Below the pieces are notes generated by a model. It saw only the letters and a program-made list of their open reading frames with translations. It made no database searches and was not told where the DNA came from. 64,000 nt of DNA from Eucommia ulmoides (taxonomy: Eukaryota; Streptophyta; Magnoliopsida; Garryales; Eucommiaceae): the NCBI GenBank assembly GCA_016647705.1, contig CM028334.1:186001-250000 (forward strand), in the 5' to 3' direction. Positions 33,355 through 49,701 of this stretch are shown piece after piece. The translations under genes were made by a program, and so were the position numbers. Positions within the stretch are counted from its first letter, which is position 1. Each line of letters begins with the position of its first letter.

Positions 33355-34041
33355 TGTTGAATATCTATGTATTTATAGGATTGGAGCATGATTAACATTG
33401 TAAGATTAGGGCCTTGAGCACGGTTAATTAGGGTAACTTTGTGCATGACCAATTGGAGGGCATGTTAGGAGATTAATCCTCTCGGCTTGGCCTTTAGGCC
33501 CATTATGGAGAGTCCATGGGTTAGCTCAACATGGTTGAGGAGAACGGGCCTAGCCCATGATGACATGGCGCTAAGGAAAGTCATTCCTTCTTCGACACTG
33601 ATTCTGGGGCGGAAATCTTCGCCCGGAACCCAAATATAAGTTGATGAGGGCCCGTTAGGTGAAGAATCTGAGTATGGGGTGCTCGGAGAACGGAGCTCGG
33701 ATCTGGCCTTCAAAGGCTTCCAAGGACACCTTACCGGACAAGAGCAACTCGAAAAGCTCTGGTCGGGGAGTGTTGGTCAGAGAACCCTGGTCGGAGCTCG
33801 GCATGGTCACAAGGGTCCCTTTTGGCAATTACTAAGCAGAGGGTGTTCGGAGATCGGAGCTCGGGTCCTCTGGTCGGAGCTCGACATGGTCACAAGGGTC
33901 CCTTTTGGCAATTACTGAGCAAAGGGTGCTTGGAGGTCAGAGCTCTACAAAAATCCCATAGATGAGTCCACTTGATCTTCCCCTGTACTCTGGTTAGAGC
34001 TCAGGTTTTGAGGTAGGATTTTTCCACATCAATTTCAACCA
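33030..34041 (+). mobile_element. Solo-LTR-like fossil, family B, longest copy
   Basis: It starts TGGTGTTGAAAATTG and ends CAATTTCAACCA, which form short inverted termini typical of LTRs. It shares GTATGGTCCGATCAG, ACAAGGACCCACCAAGGCTTG, CCCTCCGGCATAAGAGTAAG and TATTTATAGGATTGG with the 29965 copy. The flanks are T-runs, so the target duplication cannot be told. It is longer than its relatives partly because of an 83-bp internal tandem duplication. Confidence 0.55.
33788..33945. repeat. 83-bp tandem duplication inside the LTR fossil
   Basis: The unit starting TGGTCGGAGCTCGGCATGG at 33788 repeats at 33871 with few changes, including the shared block AAGGGTCCCTTTTGGCAATT. Confidence 0.85.
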
Positions 34042-35050
34042 ATTTTTTTTTCTCAAATTCAAACTTTAAATTTTAATTATTCTATAAGATTAATTCAACC
34101 AAACATATCGAATTAATAAATTTTACATGAATAAAATTTTAATTAAAGCAATATTTTAAAAAACTTAGGTTAATTATACATCTTTTTTAAAAAAAAATTT
34201 AGTATGAATCAATATCCCATTGACTTCATGAGTTAGTTTTAATCCTTTTTTTTCGTTTTTTTCCCCATTAAGAACGAGCCATGATTAGTTGGTATTCATA
34301 CTTCTAGCGATGGTCATTATTGTTATATTATAAAAATACAAATTAAATTTAAAAACTTACACAAAATAAAAAAACGAAATTATTCTACGAATTGCTCTTT
34401 AAAATATTCTACGATACCAGTGAAAGAATTTAAAATTTGTCTATGATTTTCGGGAGTGTAGGGTGATTTTCGTGTCAATATTCTTTCTAATACTTTATTA
34501 CACAAACTTGATTTTGCAATTTTATTTTTCACTTTTTTATAAGAACGCGATCCATCATTCTTTCAATGTAAAAAAGAAATTGTTGATTATGAGAAAATAA
34601 TATCTAGGTTTGTTAACGTTCTTATATATACACTCAAAACTAGTATTTGAGGAATGAATAAAATGGACGAAAGGAGAGATAAGCTTTGCACGTGGAAGGA
34701 GTTTGACATCCAAGGAAATATCCAAGATGTCATTTTCAGTTTAGGAAATGGAATGAATGGATCATAATAGCTACCTAAGCTTGCATTGCGTTTCAAAAAA
34801 AGATAAACGATCCTCATATCATCAAGTGTATACATCAACCACGGCCGAAATATCTTCCCTGCGCAAAGGAGAAGAAGAAAATCCCAATACAGGCAGTCAG
34901 TCCGAGTTAGAAGCCTTACAGTCTATAGCCAGCACCACCGTGTGTCTGTATATATATATATATATGCGCACGCGCTTTTGAGCACTTGACTGATAATTTA
35001 ATTACTGAAATAGTACTACATATATATATATATATATATACACATCTTGA
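34042..35050. other. AT-rich gap downstream of the FLZ gene
   Basis: It includes (TA)n tracts at about 34951-34963 and 35020-35040. No gene was recognised. Confidence 0.4.
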
Positions 35051-35588
35051 CTAGCTATAAGAGAATATAACTGGATCCTTTTCTGAGCACGGTGAGTTGC
35101 GGTGGCGCCGGTGCCGGATTTCTTCTAAGAGGGCACGGGTCTCACACCGGTGGCTACTGTTGCTGCCGCAATGCCTCTGTGGGAAGGATGCTAATACTTT
35201 CTTGGTTGATATTTCAATTTCTTTCATTTCATCAAGGTAAATTTGCCGGTTCCTGCACTCGATACTGCAAAACCCTTGATCCCCCCTGCATTTAGATGTG
35301 AACATAATTAAACAACTTGACTTCAAACAAGAAAATATAAAGTAGGGAATACCTGTACATGTAGACATCTTTATCGAGGCTTAAGCATTTGGAGCACAGA
35401 AAACAGGATTTGAGAAAGCAAGATTGTTGGTGATCAGGGGTACTGGATGGAAGTAGCCGGAAGGTGTTCGGCGGGTCGCTAAGCTTTAAACAAGATGTAA
35501 CGAGCAGATTGGAGTCAGCCTGCTTCTGCGTAACAATCCTCAAGCCAACTATATGATCATGATTGTCGGAAGTAGATCTTCGGACCAT
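35051..35588 (-). CDS. FCS-like zinc finger (FLZ/DUF581) protein (2 exons)
   Basis: Exons 35353-35588 and 35051-35285 are joined in phase 2 within an Arg codon, giving 156 residues. The FLZ domain (~58-105) has Cys62-x2-Cys65, DVYMYRGDQGFCS and IECR, followed by the acidic QIYLDEMKE helix. In canonical members the four Cys (here 62, 65, 85, 89) hold zinc. The intron falls at the YMYR|GD position, as in other FLZ genes. FLZ proteins are small plant adaptors that bind SnRK1 kinase subunits and respond to sugar, hormones and stress. The N-terminus (about 57 residues) is unremarkable and the C-terminus is basic. It is a lone gene in a repeat-rich stretch. Confidence 0.9.
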
Positions 35589-37480
35589 TTTGTTTACACC
35601 TACCTCTTAGGGCTGGGGAAGTAGTGATGGATATTTAATGGCAGTGGCAGTACTCGCTATCTAGCTAGAGGGAAAAAACTAATATATGTCAATGTTTTTG
35701 TGGTAATAAACGTGCTCCTTAAGATACATATATATTTTTTTTTATTATTTTACCGCGTCCGCGTGTGTTTTTGGGACAAAACTGTGGCCTATTATTTAAT
35801 TTAAATTTAACCCCTTTGTTGGTTGGACTGGATTATTTATCAGGTAGCTAGCTAGCTAGCTTTGTTTGGACGCATAAAAATGTGTTAGAATTCTCAATAT
35901 AAATGGATGATTCTTTCAGTATTCATTTTCATATGTAATATTTGTAAAAATGAAATTTGAAAAATGAATTATCTGAATCTGATTAGGGGTTATATTTATA
36001 TATAAGGTCTTTTTGTAAAATATCACGTTTTAGGAATATTTGGTAAATATATATTATTAGAGTTTACGGTTTGGGTGGATTTGGGTGCATCGGGTTTGGG
36101 TGAATGGGTACCCGAGCCGAAGTATTTTTGGGTTCAGATGGGTCAAGTTAGGGCGGAAGAAAAAAAAACTACTCATAATCGGTCGACCCCGCCATCAAGT
36201 CGGACAGGTAAGACGGGTTGGGTTGGGTTTTTGGGTAACATTTACAACCCTAATTAGTAGATATGATAAATTCCGCTTGCACACTATATTTATATTTTTT
36301 TTTTCTTATCATCATTTAATCTACAACATAATATTTGTATTCAACTTAATTTTAATTTTTTAACTATTCATAATCTTGTCATTTTTTTACATCCCTAGGA
36401 GTGCACGTTGTCACAGCTCGTTGTTATCAAGGCGGTCAGAACGAAGAATCATACTGGCTGACAGGTTGAGCACTTTGATGTGGCTCTCAACCGCATCGAC
36501 ACAAGTGGACGTACCGACCCGGTTAAGTTCGGAGAATACGTCATTAGTCAAGGACCTAACAAAAGAAGAAGGGGTTAAGCCTTCTCTGCACAAACTGGTC
36601 GGAAGTTAAAGCCGCTCTCCCGATGAACTCAAGGCATGTCAAAATTAGTTAGCATCTTAAAAAAAGCAGGCTTGCCCCAACCAAAACGAACGCGTTGAGG
36701 CTAAATATCTTTGTGAAAATGGGAATCCGTGACAAAGTGCTCTCCACCTAGTTTTGTGAAAAGGATGGGGCCGACATGTTTATGCAAATGCCAGCCTTAT
36801 CAAAGTGCAAAGCTACCCTATATTTGCACAAAAAAACAAAGAAAAAGGAAAAAGAAAGGTACCCTACGTTACATTAAACAATTGCCGGATGTGGCACTGA
36901 TAGTACCAGTACCAGCATGCCACTGCCTTCTGCCTCTCATAATTCCTTTTTTTAACTTTTAATTCACATACTGCCACATGCACCCCACTAATAGGCCTCC
37001 TTCGCACAATCATTCTGCTACCCTCAAGGTGGATTTGAGTGGAGAATAGGATCAAATTAAAAAAAAATAAAAAATTATTTTGTATGAGTTAAAATAATTG
37101 AGAGAAAAATAGAATGGAAAAAATGGAAGGACTATATTGATATTTTAAAAAAATATGCTACAAAAATTTATAATAAAAAGGACTAAGAGAATTCTAGGAT
37201 TAAGATTTTGAGACAAAATCCATATGTTATATTAACAGTATGAAAAAAAAAAAAAAAAAACACAATTTTCTAATTATTTTTTTAACACTAACTTGGAAAT
37301 AAAATGAAAGAGATTTCAAGAGGAGAAGAAAATACTAATTTTTTACAATTGGATAAAATACTAAATTACATCAAAATTAAAATAATTTTTTTTACCCAAA
37401 TAATATTAGAAAAAATAATTTTTCTTTTTACGGTAAATAAAAATTCTAACCAAACATACTTATAAAAATAGTTTCTCATA
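35589..37480. other. FLZ promoter side and unassigned repeat-rich DNA
   Basis: A GGGT-rich patch lies at 36065-36245. A GC-richer patch at 36395-36620 breaks the AT-rich background, and its minus-strand frame of 60 codons has no family I can name. The rest is AT-rich. Confidence 0.35.
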
Positions 37481-37492
37481 TTTCTCTGAACC

Positions 37493-37591
37493 TTGTATTT
37501 TTCCTCGGTGGGGGAAAAAACCAATACCTTCTCCACGGAAGGTCAATTGTTTCAGGTTGAATATGCTATTGAGGCCATCAAGTCAAGGTAT
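37493..37591 (+). pseudogene. Fragment of a 20S proteasome alpha-5 subunit gene (first exon)
   Basis: One frame reads [19 protein letters not shown], matching the N-terminal region of alpha type-5 ([20 protein letters not shown] as I recall it). This is the proteasome alpha signature that closes the gate of the core particle. The codons before it are degraded and no initiating MFLTRTEYDRG is present. A GT follows where exon 1 ends in the intact plant gene, so part of the intron may have come along. No further exon is seen within the next kilobases. This is a stray gene piece, carried by duplication or a mobile element, and not a working gene. Confidence 0.75.
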
Positions 37592-37849
37592 TACTCTGCG
37601 CTCTCTATATTTACACATTGTTTCGCTTCCATTCATTCATCTATATTTTGGGTAGTTGTTCTTCAGATGGAAAAGCTGAAAAAGATAAACACAAGTTTTG
37701 GAAAGTTGCCGAGCATAACGTTTGTATTCATTCATTCATTTATATTTCGTTACAATGTAATGGGGAGAGAATACATGCATGCATATATTCTGCTTGTTAA
37801 TCTTAGGGATGAACATAGGCAATTTATGTGATGCTTATAATATGGTAGT

Positions 37850-39173
37850 TGTCACAGGGTCGAAATTTTCAGCACCAATTTCAACCGAGTGATGGCCTGA
37901 TCGTTGCACAATCAGTCAGCCCACGGTGAATGCACTGCCTCTCAACGGAATTACACCGACAGATTGTAAACACACACGTTCCTGTAACGAAATACAACCG
38001 GAATGCACCGAAATACTACCGAAACGCACCCACGCAACAGTACGCATACGTATTACGGGAAAACCCAACCTTGTATTAATAAACTCCGGTTACAAGGAAC
38101 CAAATACAACACATAGTCTGTAAAATCCGCAGGCAAGCATTCCAACCTCTAAAAACAGACCATACGTTACAATTTATAGGCAAAAACGGCAGTTGACAGC
38201 CCCAACTGCATAGGCAGAAAGATGACACATGTCCGACACATGTCAGCACCACAGGAGTTGGTTTTCCTGCCTGAAAACCAACCAAAACTGCCCAAGAACT
38301 GCCCAGAACTGCTCACACATGCACTGCACATGTCTGGAAACCACCAGTCCATCAGCTCACCAGGTAGCATTCTTCCAGCGTTTTTGCACCGTCCCAACGT
38401 CTGCCCGTTGTCATCTCGTACCGTAATCTGCCAACATTCGCCAACGTTTTGCCACGCCGCTGCATGGCCGGAACGTGTCGTTGCGCCCAACGACCTACCA
38501 ACGTTCCGTGTGCTATTTCTGCACCAAAATGCACCGTCGCCCAACGGTGCGTCATGCCGCTACATGACTCAGCCCAAAACGTAGCGTTGCGCCTACGTTC
38601 TGTTTTGTTGCATCGTTCTGCCCAACGACGTCCTAACGCCGTATGCATTTTTCGCACCGAAATGCACCGTCGTTCCCAACAGTCCGCCACGCCGATCACA
38701 TGACACTGTTTACAACGTATCGTTGTGCCTCCGTTGCACCATTTTGCCTCGGTACCGCACCGAGACCTACCTTTGGTCCCGTCATTCCCCAACGAGAACC
38801 CCATTATCAGCAACCTCTGCTAACGCCGCCAACGTGCGTCCACGTTGCCCAACAGCGCACCATTTTGCCAACGCTTGCCCAACAGCTTGGTCCAGCACCG
38901 CCCCGCTCCTCCAACGCATGTTACCGCGTCCAAAGTACCATTTACAACGTAGCGTTGCACCTACGTTGCACCATTTTGCCTCGGTCCCGCACCGAGGTTT
39001 TCCACACTGCCCAACACCCGCCGGTGTTGTGCAACAACGCTGCTGCCCAACGGTAGGCACCAATCTGGTGCTCCTTTTGCCAACGAACCCATCCGTGCCG
39101 CATGCACTATGTCCTGTAGCAAATCGCACCAAGTTGGTGCTGTTTGGTCCTCCAGCATTGTTAGGGTCTAACA
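37850..39173. mobile_element. 1.3-kb LTR-like element with perfect 5-bp target duplication
   Basis: It starts TGTCACAGGG and ends TCTAACA, with GTAGT on both sides (37845-37849 and 39174-39178). TG...CA ends plus the 5-bp duplication suggest a solo LTR, in either orientation. The interior is far more C-rich than its surroundings, rich in CCAACG motifs, and contains a ~60-bp module twice (about 38707 and 38939; ACAACGTA.CGTTG, TTGCACCATTTTGCCTCGGT). Its long open frames on both strands follow from this composition and are not genes. It seems to have landed at the edge of a copia remnant. Confidence 0.6.
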
Positions 39174-40170
39174 GTAGTCTACCTCAATATGCTTTGTTCC
39201 AACATGAAAATCGAGTCACCAATCAAGGCCAAAGCAGAATGATTGTCACACCATAAGTTAGGATTTGAAATACTTAGTACTTTAAGTATTTGAAGAAGAT
39301 AAGTTAACCATGTAAGCTCATATGCAACTTGTGCCATTGTCCTACACTCGGCTGCTTCTTTTTTTTTTTCCTACAAAAAAGAGAAATACACTCAAAAACA
39401 CCTACTGGCACTTATCAAAAGCACTTACATCTATTTTAGTCAACACTATCTCCGTAATATCTTTCGAAGGGGACATCATAATCTTTAGATTCACTACTCC
39501 ATTCACTCCTTTCTTCGCAATAAAATCAGCATACTTATTCTCTTCTCAAGGGGCATATTGAAGGATGTAATTGTTATTAGACAGGAATCCTTTACAATCC
39601 TCTACCCAAACCTTGAATCTCTGGGTTTCTAGGGTAGTCCCCCAAGGTAAGAGAAACTGGTTTCCTAGAGTCTGTTTCAACAGTTAGTCTTGGTAAGTGT
39701 TTGTCTGAGGCGATACGGATTCCTATATGCAAGCTCTTATGCTTAGGTTCTATTGTGGACCTAGACACAATAAGTTGCTTCTTAGATGACCAAGAGATTG
39801 GGCCAGTGACCACATAGATACTAGGTTATCTATGTGGTCACTGACCCAATCTGAATTTTAAAAAGCTTGGAACTCTAGAGAGCTCTATTTGAATTGAAGA
39901 CCATTGCCATGGGTTCCGTTTAGGTACCTTAGGATCCTCTCAATAGCTTCAAAATGTTTGTGAGTAGGAGAGTGCATGATTGGTGTTTTTAAGATTGTCA
40001 GGGTGGCAGGATAGTGTAATTTGGTTGTGCTTCTGGGTTTCAAGCTTGAAAGTTTTCTATCATTGTTCGAAGCGACGATGTGAATTGGATTTGGTATCTC
40101 TATGCAGAACTTGAGCCTAAAAGAGGCTGAAACCATGGCTGTTTCCATCCTAAATGAATCCGACATGGTG
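39174..40170 (-). mobile_element. Ty1/copia polyprotein remnant (reverse transcriptase end and RNase H)
   Basis: Minus-strand frames carry copia landmarks: MHSPTHKHFEAIERILRYLNGT (read as separate short pieces), GPISWSSKKQLIVSRST, and RTMAQVAYELTWL with LWCDNHSA. The pieces lie in the order expected of the 3' half of a copia pol gene. It is badly broken, with several breaks and missing stretches, and no paired LTRs were found. It is a fossil of moderate to old age. Confidence 0.75.
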
Positions 40171-40808
40171 CTAAAGCAAGTTATAGAAAAATGTAGGCTA
40201 CTCTCATTTTATTGCATCAAAATTGGTTTGATTTCGCTGCCGACACACTTGTACCATACTATCTCACTCAGGTGACAACCTAACAATGTTGATATAGCAA
40301 AGGTGCCAACTTACCATCTGCTCACCCCTCTGTGGTGGAGGCTGTTTTTGCTTGGGTATGAAAAGAAAAAAAGTTGATTATGATGATTCATGGTGTTCCT
40401 GCCTACATTTGGTGAGTTGATGTTTTGGTCGGTTAGTTGTGGAGAAACCTGGGGTATAAATACCAGTCAGAACATTGCTCAAGTATTTGGCTCGTGCACC
40501 AAAAGGGAGAATGAGAAGATACAGATTCAGCCTATGTTTGCAATTGAACAAACTCCCTACTTTGGCAAAGGTTACCACACTTGGTTTTGTTGTTCATGTA
40601 TCAATATAAGTATAACAGTATCATTTGTTGCTTCTTTGAGAAACGCGATAGAATTCTTTTATCAAGTCAACAACATTAACCCAAAAAGCTAAGAAAAAAG
40701 AAAATTATGGGGGTTGATAAGTCATGAAAATTCAAAAACAGAACAAAAATCCCTTTATTCATAAAACTCTCAATGAAAGCAGCGGACCCCTGATACGAAG
40801 TTGAGATC
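40171..40808. other. 3' flank of alanine aminotransferase
   Basis: Probable 3' untranslated region and unassigned sequence. No gene was recognised. Confidence 0.35.
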
Positions 40809-45349
<4,541 letters not shown>

Positions 45350-46576
45350 GGTAAAACCTCGCGAATTTAAGGAAGCGGCAGGCGTTAAAGTTTCTAAATT
45401 TATGTTCTAGAGTGAGAAAAACAAGGAAAAAATGTACAAACAACTCCAAAACCCAAAACCATCCCCCTTTCCCTGGCTTTGTCGCCCCCACTGTTTTCCG
45501 TGTCGCTGACTCACGTCACGTGTTTGAGCGGCCCCGGCCCGCACCATAATATACACGTAGATTGTAGAGAGAGAGAGAGAGTCGTCGAAGGTGGGTGGTG
45601 GGTTCAGACTTCTATAATGAGAAGGACCACATTTATTTTGAATTTCCAATTTTAGTAGGAACGAAAGAGACTTTCTCGCCAAAAATATAACTAACAAAAA
45701 CTAAAATAATTGAAAAATCTCCAATATTAAAAGCTCGAACTTATGAAAAAGTATTTACTAAAAGAGACAACTACGCACCCTGAACGAACTAATCTTTTAT
45801 TTTGTGTGAATAGAGGACACTTATAGATAAACAAACAAACAAAAAAATCTTTATATGTATGACTCAAATGACAAAGTACACTTGATTTAAAATAATTGAG
45901 GGACTTCTGTAATATTAATAATTTAAACTTGCAGAAAAACACTTGTTGAGAGGGATAGTCACGCATTCCGAACGAGATAGTCTTTTATCCTGTTTGGTAA
46001 GAAGACACTATACCCAAAAAGAAAAAGAAAAAAAAGAAAGAAAGACTTTCATTATTCTCTCTCATTTTCTCCCCCATATATATATAAAGGTAAAACGCTC
46101 ATCGAAATAGACAACTTGTACAAAAATATCATTCTCTCTCTTTCTATCGACATATACACCACCCCACACGTCTCTTCTTCAACCTTTGATTCGATTCCTG
46201 AAAAAGTTACTTCCATTTATTCAGAATTGCAACAATGCATTTTTACTTTCAATTATTCCATCCAAATCTGTCATTTGGAATGCCAAAAAAAAAAACACTC
46301 ACAAGGCCTTAACCACCATCCATCCCAAAGCTTTATTATCAGACCATCTGGTTTCTTTTCTTCATATGTTACACAACCAAATGTCATTCTCATTACAACA
46401 CACCTCTTCTTTTTCTTTTTTTTTTTCGAAGTGCATGAACCTTCAAAAAGGAAACAACATAATCAACAGCACACACATCATGAAGCTTAAAAAACTCATC
46501 ATTATTCAGTAAAAAGTTACACCTATGGCTTAAAAAAAACCTAGCATGTAATATAGAGGAGAGAATGGTCTTGTAT
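45350..46576. other. Alanine aminotransferase promoter region with a direct repeat
   Basis: A segment of about 98 bp at 45723-45825 recurs, diverged, at 45911-46010; shared landmarks are AATATTAA, ACGCA..C.GAACGA and AGTCTTTTAT/AATCTTTTAT. An (AG)n tract is at 45569-45581. The OBL1 3' flank lies at the right. Confidence 0.6.
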
Positions 46577-48699
46577 CTAGAAAGAGGACATCGGAATACT
46601 CCTATAATCCCTTCCAAGCCTCACTGAGTTCACATAATCCACAGGGCTGTGATCAGAAATACCAGGCAGTGCCAGTCCCATCATCCTAAGCGCCACAGAC
46701 AACCAACCCTCCTTGTACTCCGGCCCGTATACGTATCCCATCGTAAAACACCTAAGCAACTCCCACACAGCATTCACATACTCCGGCAACAGATACCACA
46801 TCCCAAAATAGTTTTTATTTGGCTCCTCATCCACTTTCTTCACCGAAAAAAAATAAAATAAAATTCAATATGAAGACCAATAGCTTAGCATCAGAAAAAA
46901 AGGGGAGGGATAAAGGGAAGAAAGCTTACTTGGTCAATGTACAAGCTGTTATAGTATAGGCAGATTCCAAAATGCTTATACAAGAAGGTTTTGTCGTCGT
47001 AAGGCAACCTTGGGACAAGGTCATTGCAGTAAACTACTCTGAAGTACTTGGGGACTGGATGATTTAGATGGGTTTCCATGAATCTGCACAACTGCATGTT
47101 CCCAACCCTGGGCTGTCCGAATGTGTGAACACCCAACAACCTCTGCATAATCACCTTCTCTTCGTGTAGGACTAACACCGTTGGAAACAGTATAGCAAGG
47201 GCTCCTCCTAAGCTGTGCCCGGTCACCACAAATTTGGCGTTCTTGTGCTCCTCGAGCAAGCTCTTCAGTTTGCTTTTGACAGCAAAGTAAGCAGTCATCT
47301 CCACCATCTCAGGCACGAGCTCCTTCTTCTTGCCATTTTCAGTCACATTGACACTGTTTCCCTTGTTCGTTTTCCTAAGGAGTAGTTTGTTGTGGAAGGT
47401 CGAGGTATCGGCTCTGTTTCCCAAACCTAAGGCTTCTAAGAAACCCATGTGTACTTTCCCCAGTTTTGGGATCTCATACCAAGAGTAGTCAAAATCGGTG
47501 CTCCAGTCATCCGCATCGAATGGCTCTGTGCCTCTGAAGCTGATCAGTATCAAATTTGCATCTTTCGGCTTGTCACAAAGCAGAAAGACTTGTGTTGACC
47601 TCTCCTTTTCATAATCTGCCAAAATATCCATATCAGAATTCATAAAACAAGCATGCATGCAAATGAAATTTTGCTCAAGAGGAAGGAGTAAATAATGAAT
47701 CAAGCCCAGAACCATTCCAGCAGTTGTAGAAATCCACAAAGTGCATCTGCATTGATCAAGCACTAAATGAATCAGTTTAGGCATGCAAATATAATAGGGA
47801 AAGGCAATTAAGGGGAAGAAGTAAACTGAAAAAGCATGCCTTCCAATGATGATTAACAACATTCCTAACGACACCGGCATTCTCATAGGCTAACTTGGCT
47901 GCCATCATACAAAGGTCCATCAGAGCCCGACTTCCCATGTCTATCAGTGTGCTGCTTTCCCCAGAAGCTGCCCGATTGTACAGGTCGATTCGGCCATCTA
48001 AATGCCCAATTGCACTTATGAAATTATCTGAACCTCTATGTGGCACAACCACCTTTCCTGTTTCACCATTAAAACTTGATATGAACTATCACCATTCTGT
48101 TCCATGCTGCAATTACCATGTCTTACAAATAATATTTCATACACTACTACTTGTTCATACTGTTGTTAGCCAGTATTTCCACGTGCTATATATCATTTGG
48201 AGTAACAAAACGAATCGCCAGTATTGCTCAAAATTAACAATTTTTCTCGTACAAATTAAAGTTCAGGCACTCGTTGTATGTTTTGATGGACAGACAGACG
48301 ATTTTAAGCTTCAAGTAGGTGGTAATATTATATGCCTGGCGAAACTGAGAAGAGAGAGAAAGAAGAAATACCTCGGAGGATATTGAAGAATAAACCAAAG
48401 AAGTTGCCGTTAAGACAGAATAGATTAAGTATGAACTCGATAAGGTAGCCAGTCCACTCCATCGGCTGCCTAAAAAAGGCAAGGATTTTGCGAACTAGTA
48501 TCGAGACGAATATCACCCAGCGGTGGTCGGGCACCTCGCCTTCCTCAAACAGTTGCTCGTCGTCGCCCGAGGTCTCAAGGAATTTAGCTTGGCATGTTTT
48601 ATCGGCGGAAACCAGGAAGCGCACGAGGTCTCGAAATCCACCATTTTGTGGGCGTACGATAAGATACCTGGAAGCGGTGCCGTCGTCTTGGATGGACAT
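46577..48699 (-). CDS. OBL1: Triacylglycerol lipase, OBL1 (oil body lipase) type (5 exons)
   Basis: Exons 48372-48699, 47840-48057, 47713-47746, 46930-47615 and 46577-46837 give 508 residues, close to Arabidopsis At3g14360 (OBL1). It is a class 3 (Lipase_3, PF01764) alpha/beta hydrolase. It has LILISFRGTEPFDADDW before the nucleophile, the GHSLGG elbow (Ser ~328), HTFGQPRVGN, an Asp in YCNDLVPRLP and a late His in GISDHSPVDYV. A hydrophobic hairpin (~85-110, WTGYLIEFILNLF...) suits insertion in an oil-body monolayer. Known members hydrolyse tri-, di- and monoacylglycerols in seeds and pollen tubes. The intron after NHHWK begins GC instead of GT (see findings); the short third exon (HFVDFYNCWN) then joins in frame. 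The ATG at 48699 (MSIQDDG) is the first usable start. Confidence 0.93.
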
Positions 48700-49701
48700 C
48701 ACCACAATTAGCTTCTGAAGAAGCGTTGCTGGGAAGTGGTGCGGATTTTATAGCTTTTTGGGACAAAAAGATTATGGAGACTCACGTGTACCAAAGTGGC
48801 ACTACCCATTATTGTTGTTACAAGATAACATCCGGAGAAACCGATTGCAGTTGCTATAAATTATCCATTTCTGTAGTAATAATTTATCGATATGTGTTGT
48901 GATTGTGGGCCATCTGACGCCCAGAAAGTCCAAGTCGGAGCATTTTGTTTGGTACAACCCTTCACGTAGAGTATCTAATCATAATAAACATCGTATTTCC
49001 AGATTGGGGGGTTTGTTCATTATCCATACCGTACCATACTGTAGCCGTTTGCTGATGGTGAGTAACCCCACCTTCCTTCTTTTGAATCTTTTTCTCCTCC
49101 TGACACAAGAAAACAAAAACTAATTAACAAAGTTGGGAGGAAGGAAGAAAAAGCGTGAACGCATTGAGAAGGAAAAAAGCAAAGGACAAATTGGTTTTGC
49201 ATAATTACTTTCTGAAGTGGCTGGACATTTAACTGGTCTGGGTGAATAATCCTTACCTACTCGGCCTACTTTTTGAACCCCCTGCTGGGCTTCAAATTAG
49301 ACAAGCCCATATAATTATTACCCAATTCCACTGCCCTTTGGACAACCAGAATGGCTCATTTCTTTGCCCAACCACAATGGCTGAGACTTGTTTTTGTTCT
49401 TTTGCTTTTGTTGCACTTGAATGAAGGCAGGCAAAGGCAGAGGAGTTTGGTCACCACACATAACTCATATACGCATACATGTTTGAGGAAGCTCGCATTT
49501 ATACATGTATGAGGAAGCTCGCTATTTTTTACTGTTTCTCCACAAATTTCATTAATTTATCATTCGGACATTAAAAGCTATTGAAGTCCACAGCACACAT
49601 TGAATTCACATTTTCCAGTCTTACAAAGGATGGGTTGGCTTTCAATGATGCCTAAAATCTTGTTTACAATGAAAAATGACAAAAATTTCTTCTTTTACTA
49701 G
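48700..49701. other. OBL1 promoter region
   Basis: It contains a small direct duplication near 49480-49525 (GAGGAAGCTCGC twice with matching neighbours). The 3' flank of the K+/H+ exchange-related gene is at the right. No gene was seen. Confidence 0.4.

Noticed and set aside
36411-36593. 60-codon minus-strand frame with FVRSLTNDVFSELN, suggestive of a retroelement gag
   Set aside because: Too short and without a second landmark; I could not support a family.
38700-39010. Spaced direct repeats that might be taken for a CRISPR-like array
   Set aside because: Only two full modules, of unequal neighbours, in a plant nuclear element; no array structure.
38167-39256. Several long open frames on both strands
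   Set aside because: They overlap each other inside a C-rich LTR-like element, show no domain, and reflect the scarcity of stop codons in that composition.
49461-49530. Short repeated GAGGAAGCTCGC units as a possible regulatory array
   Set aside because: Only two copies of about 27 bp; most simply a local slip duplication.
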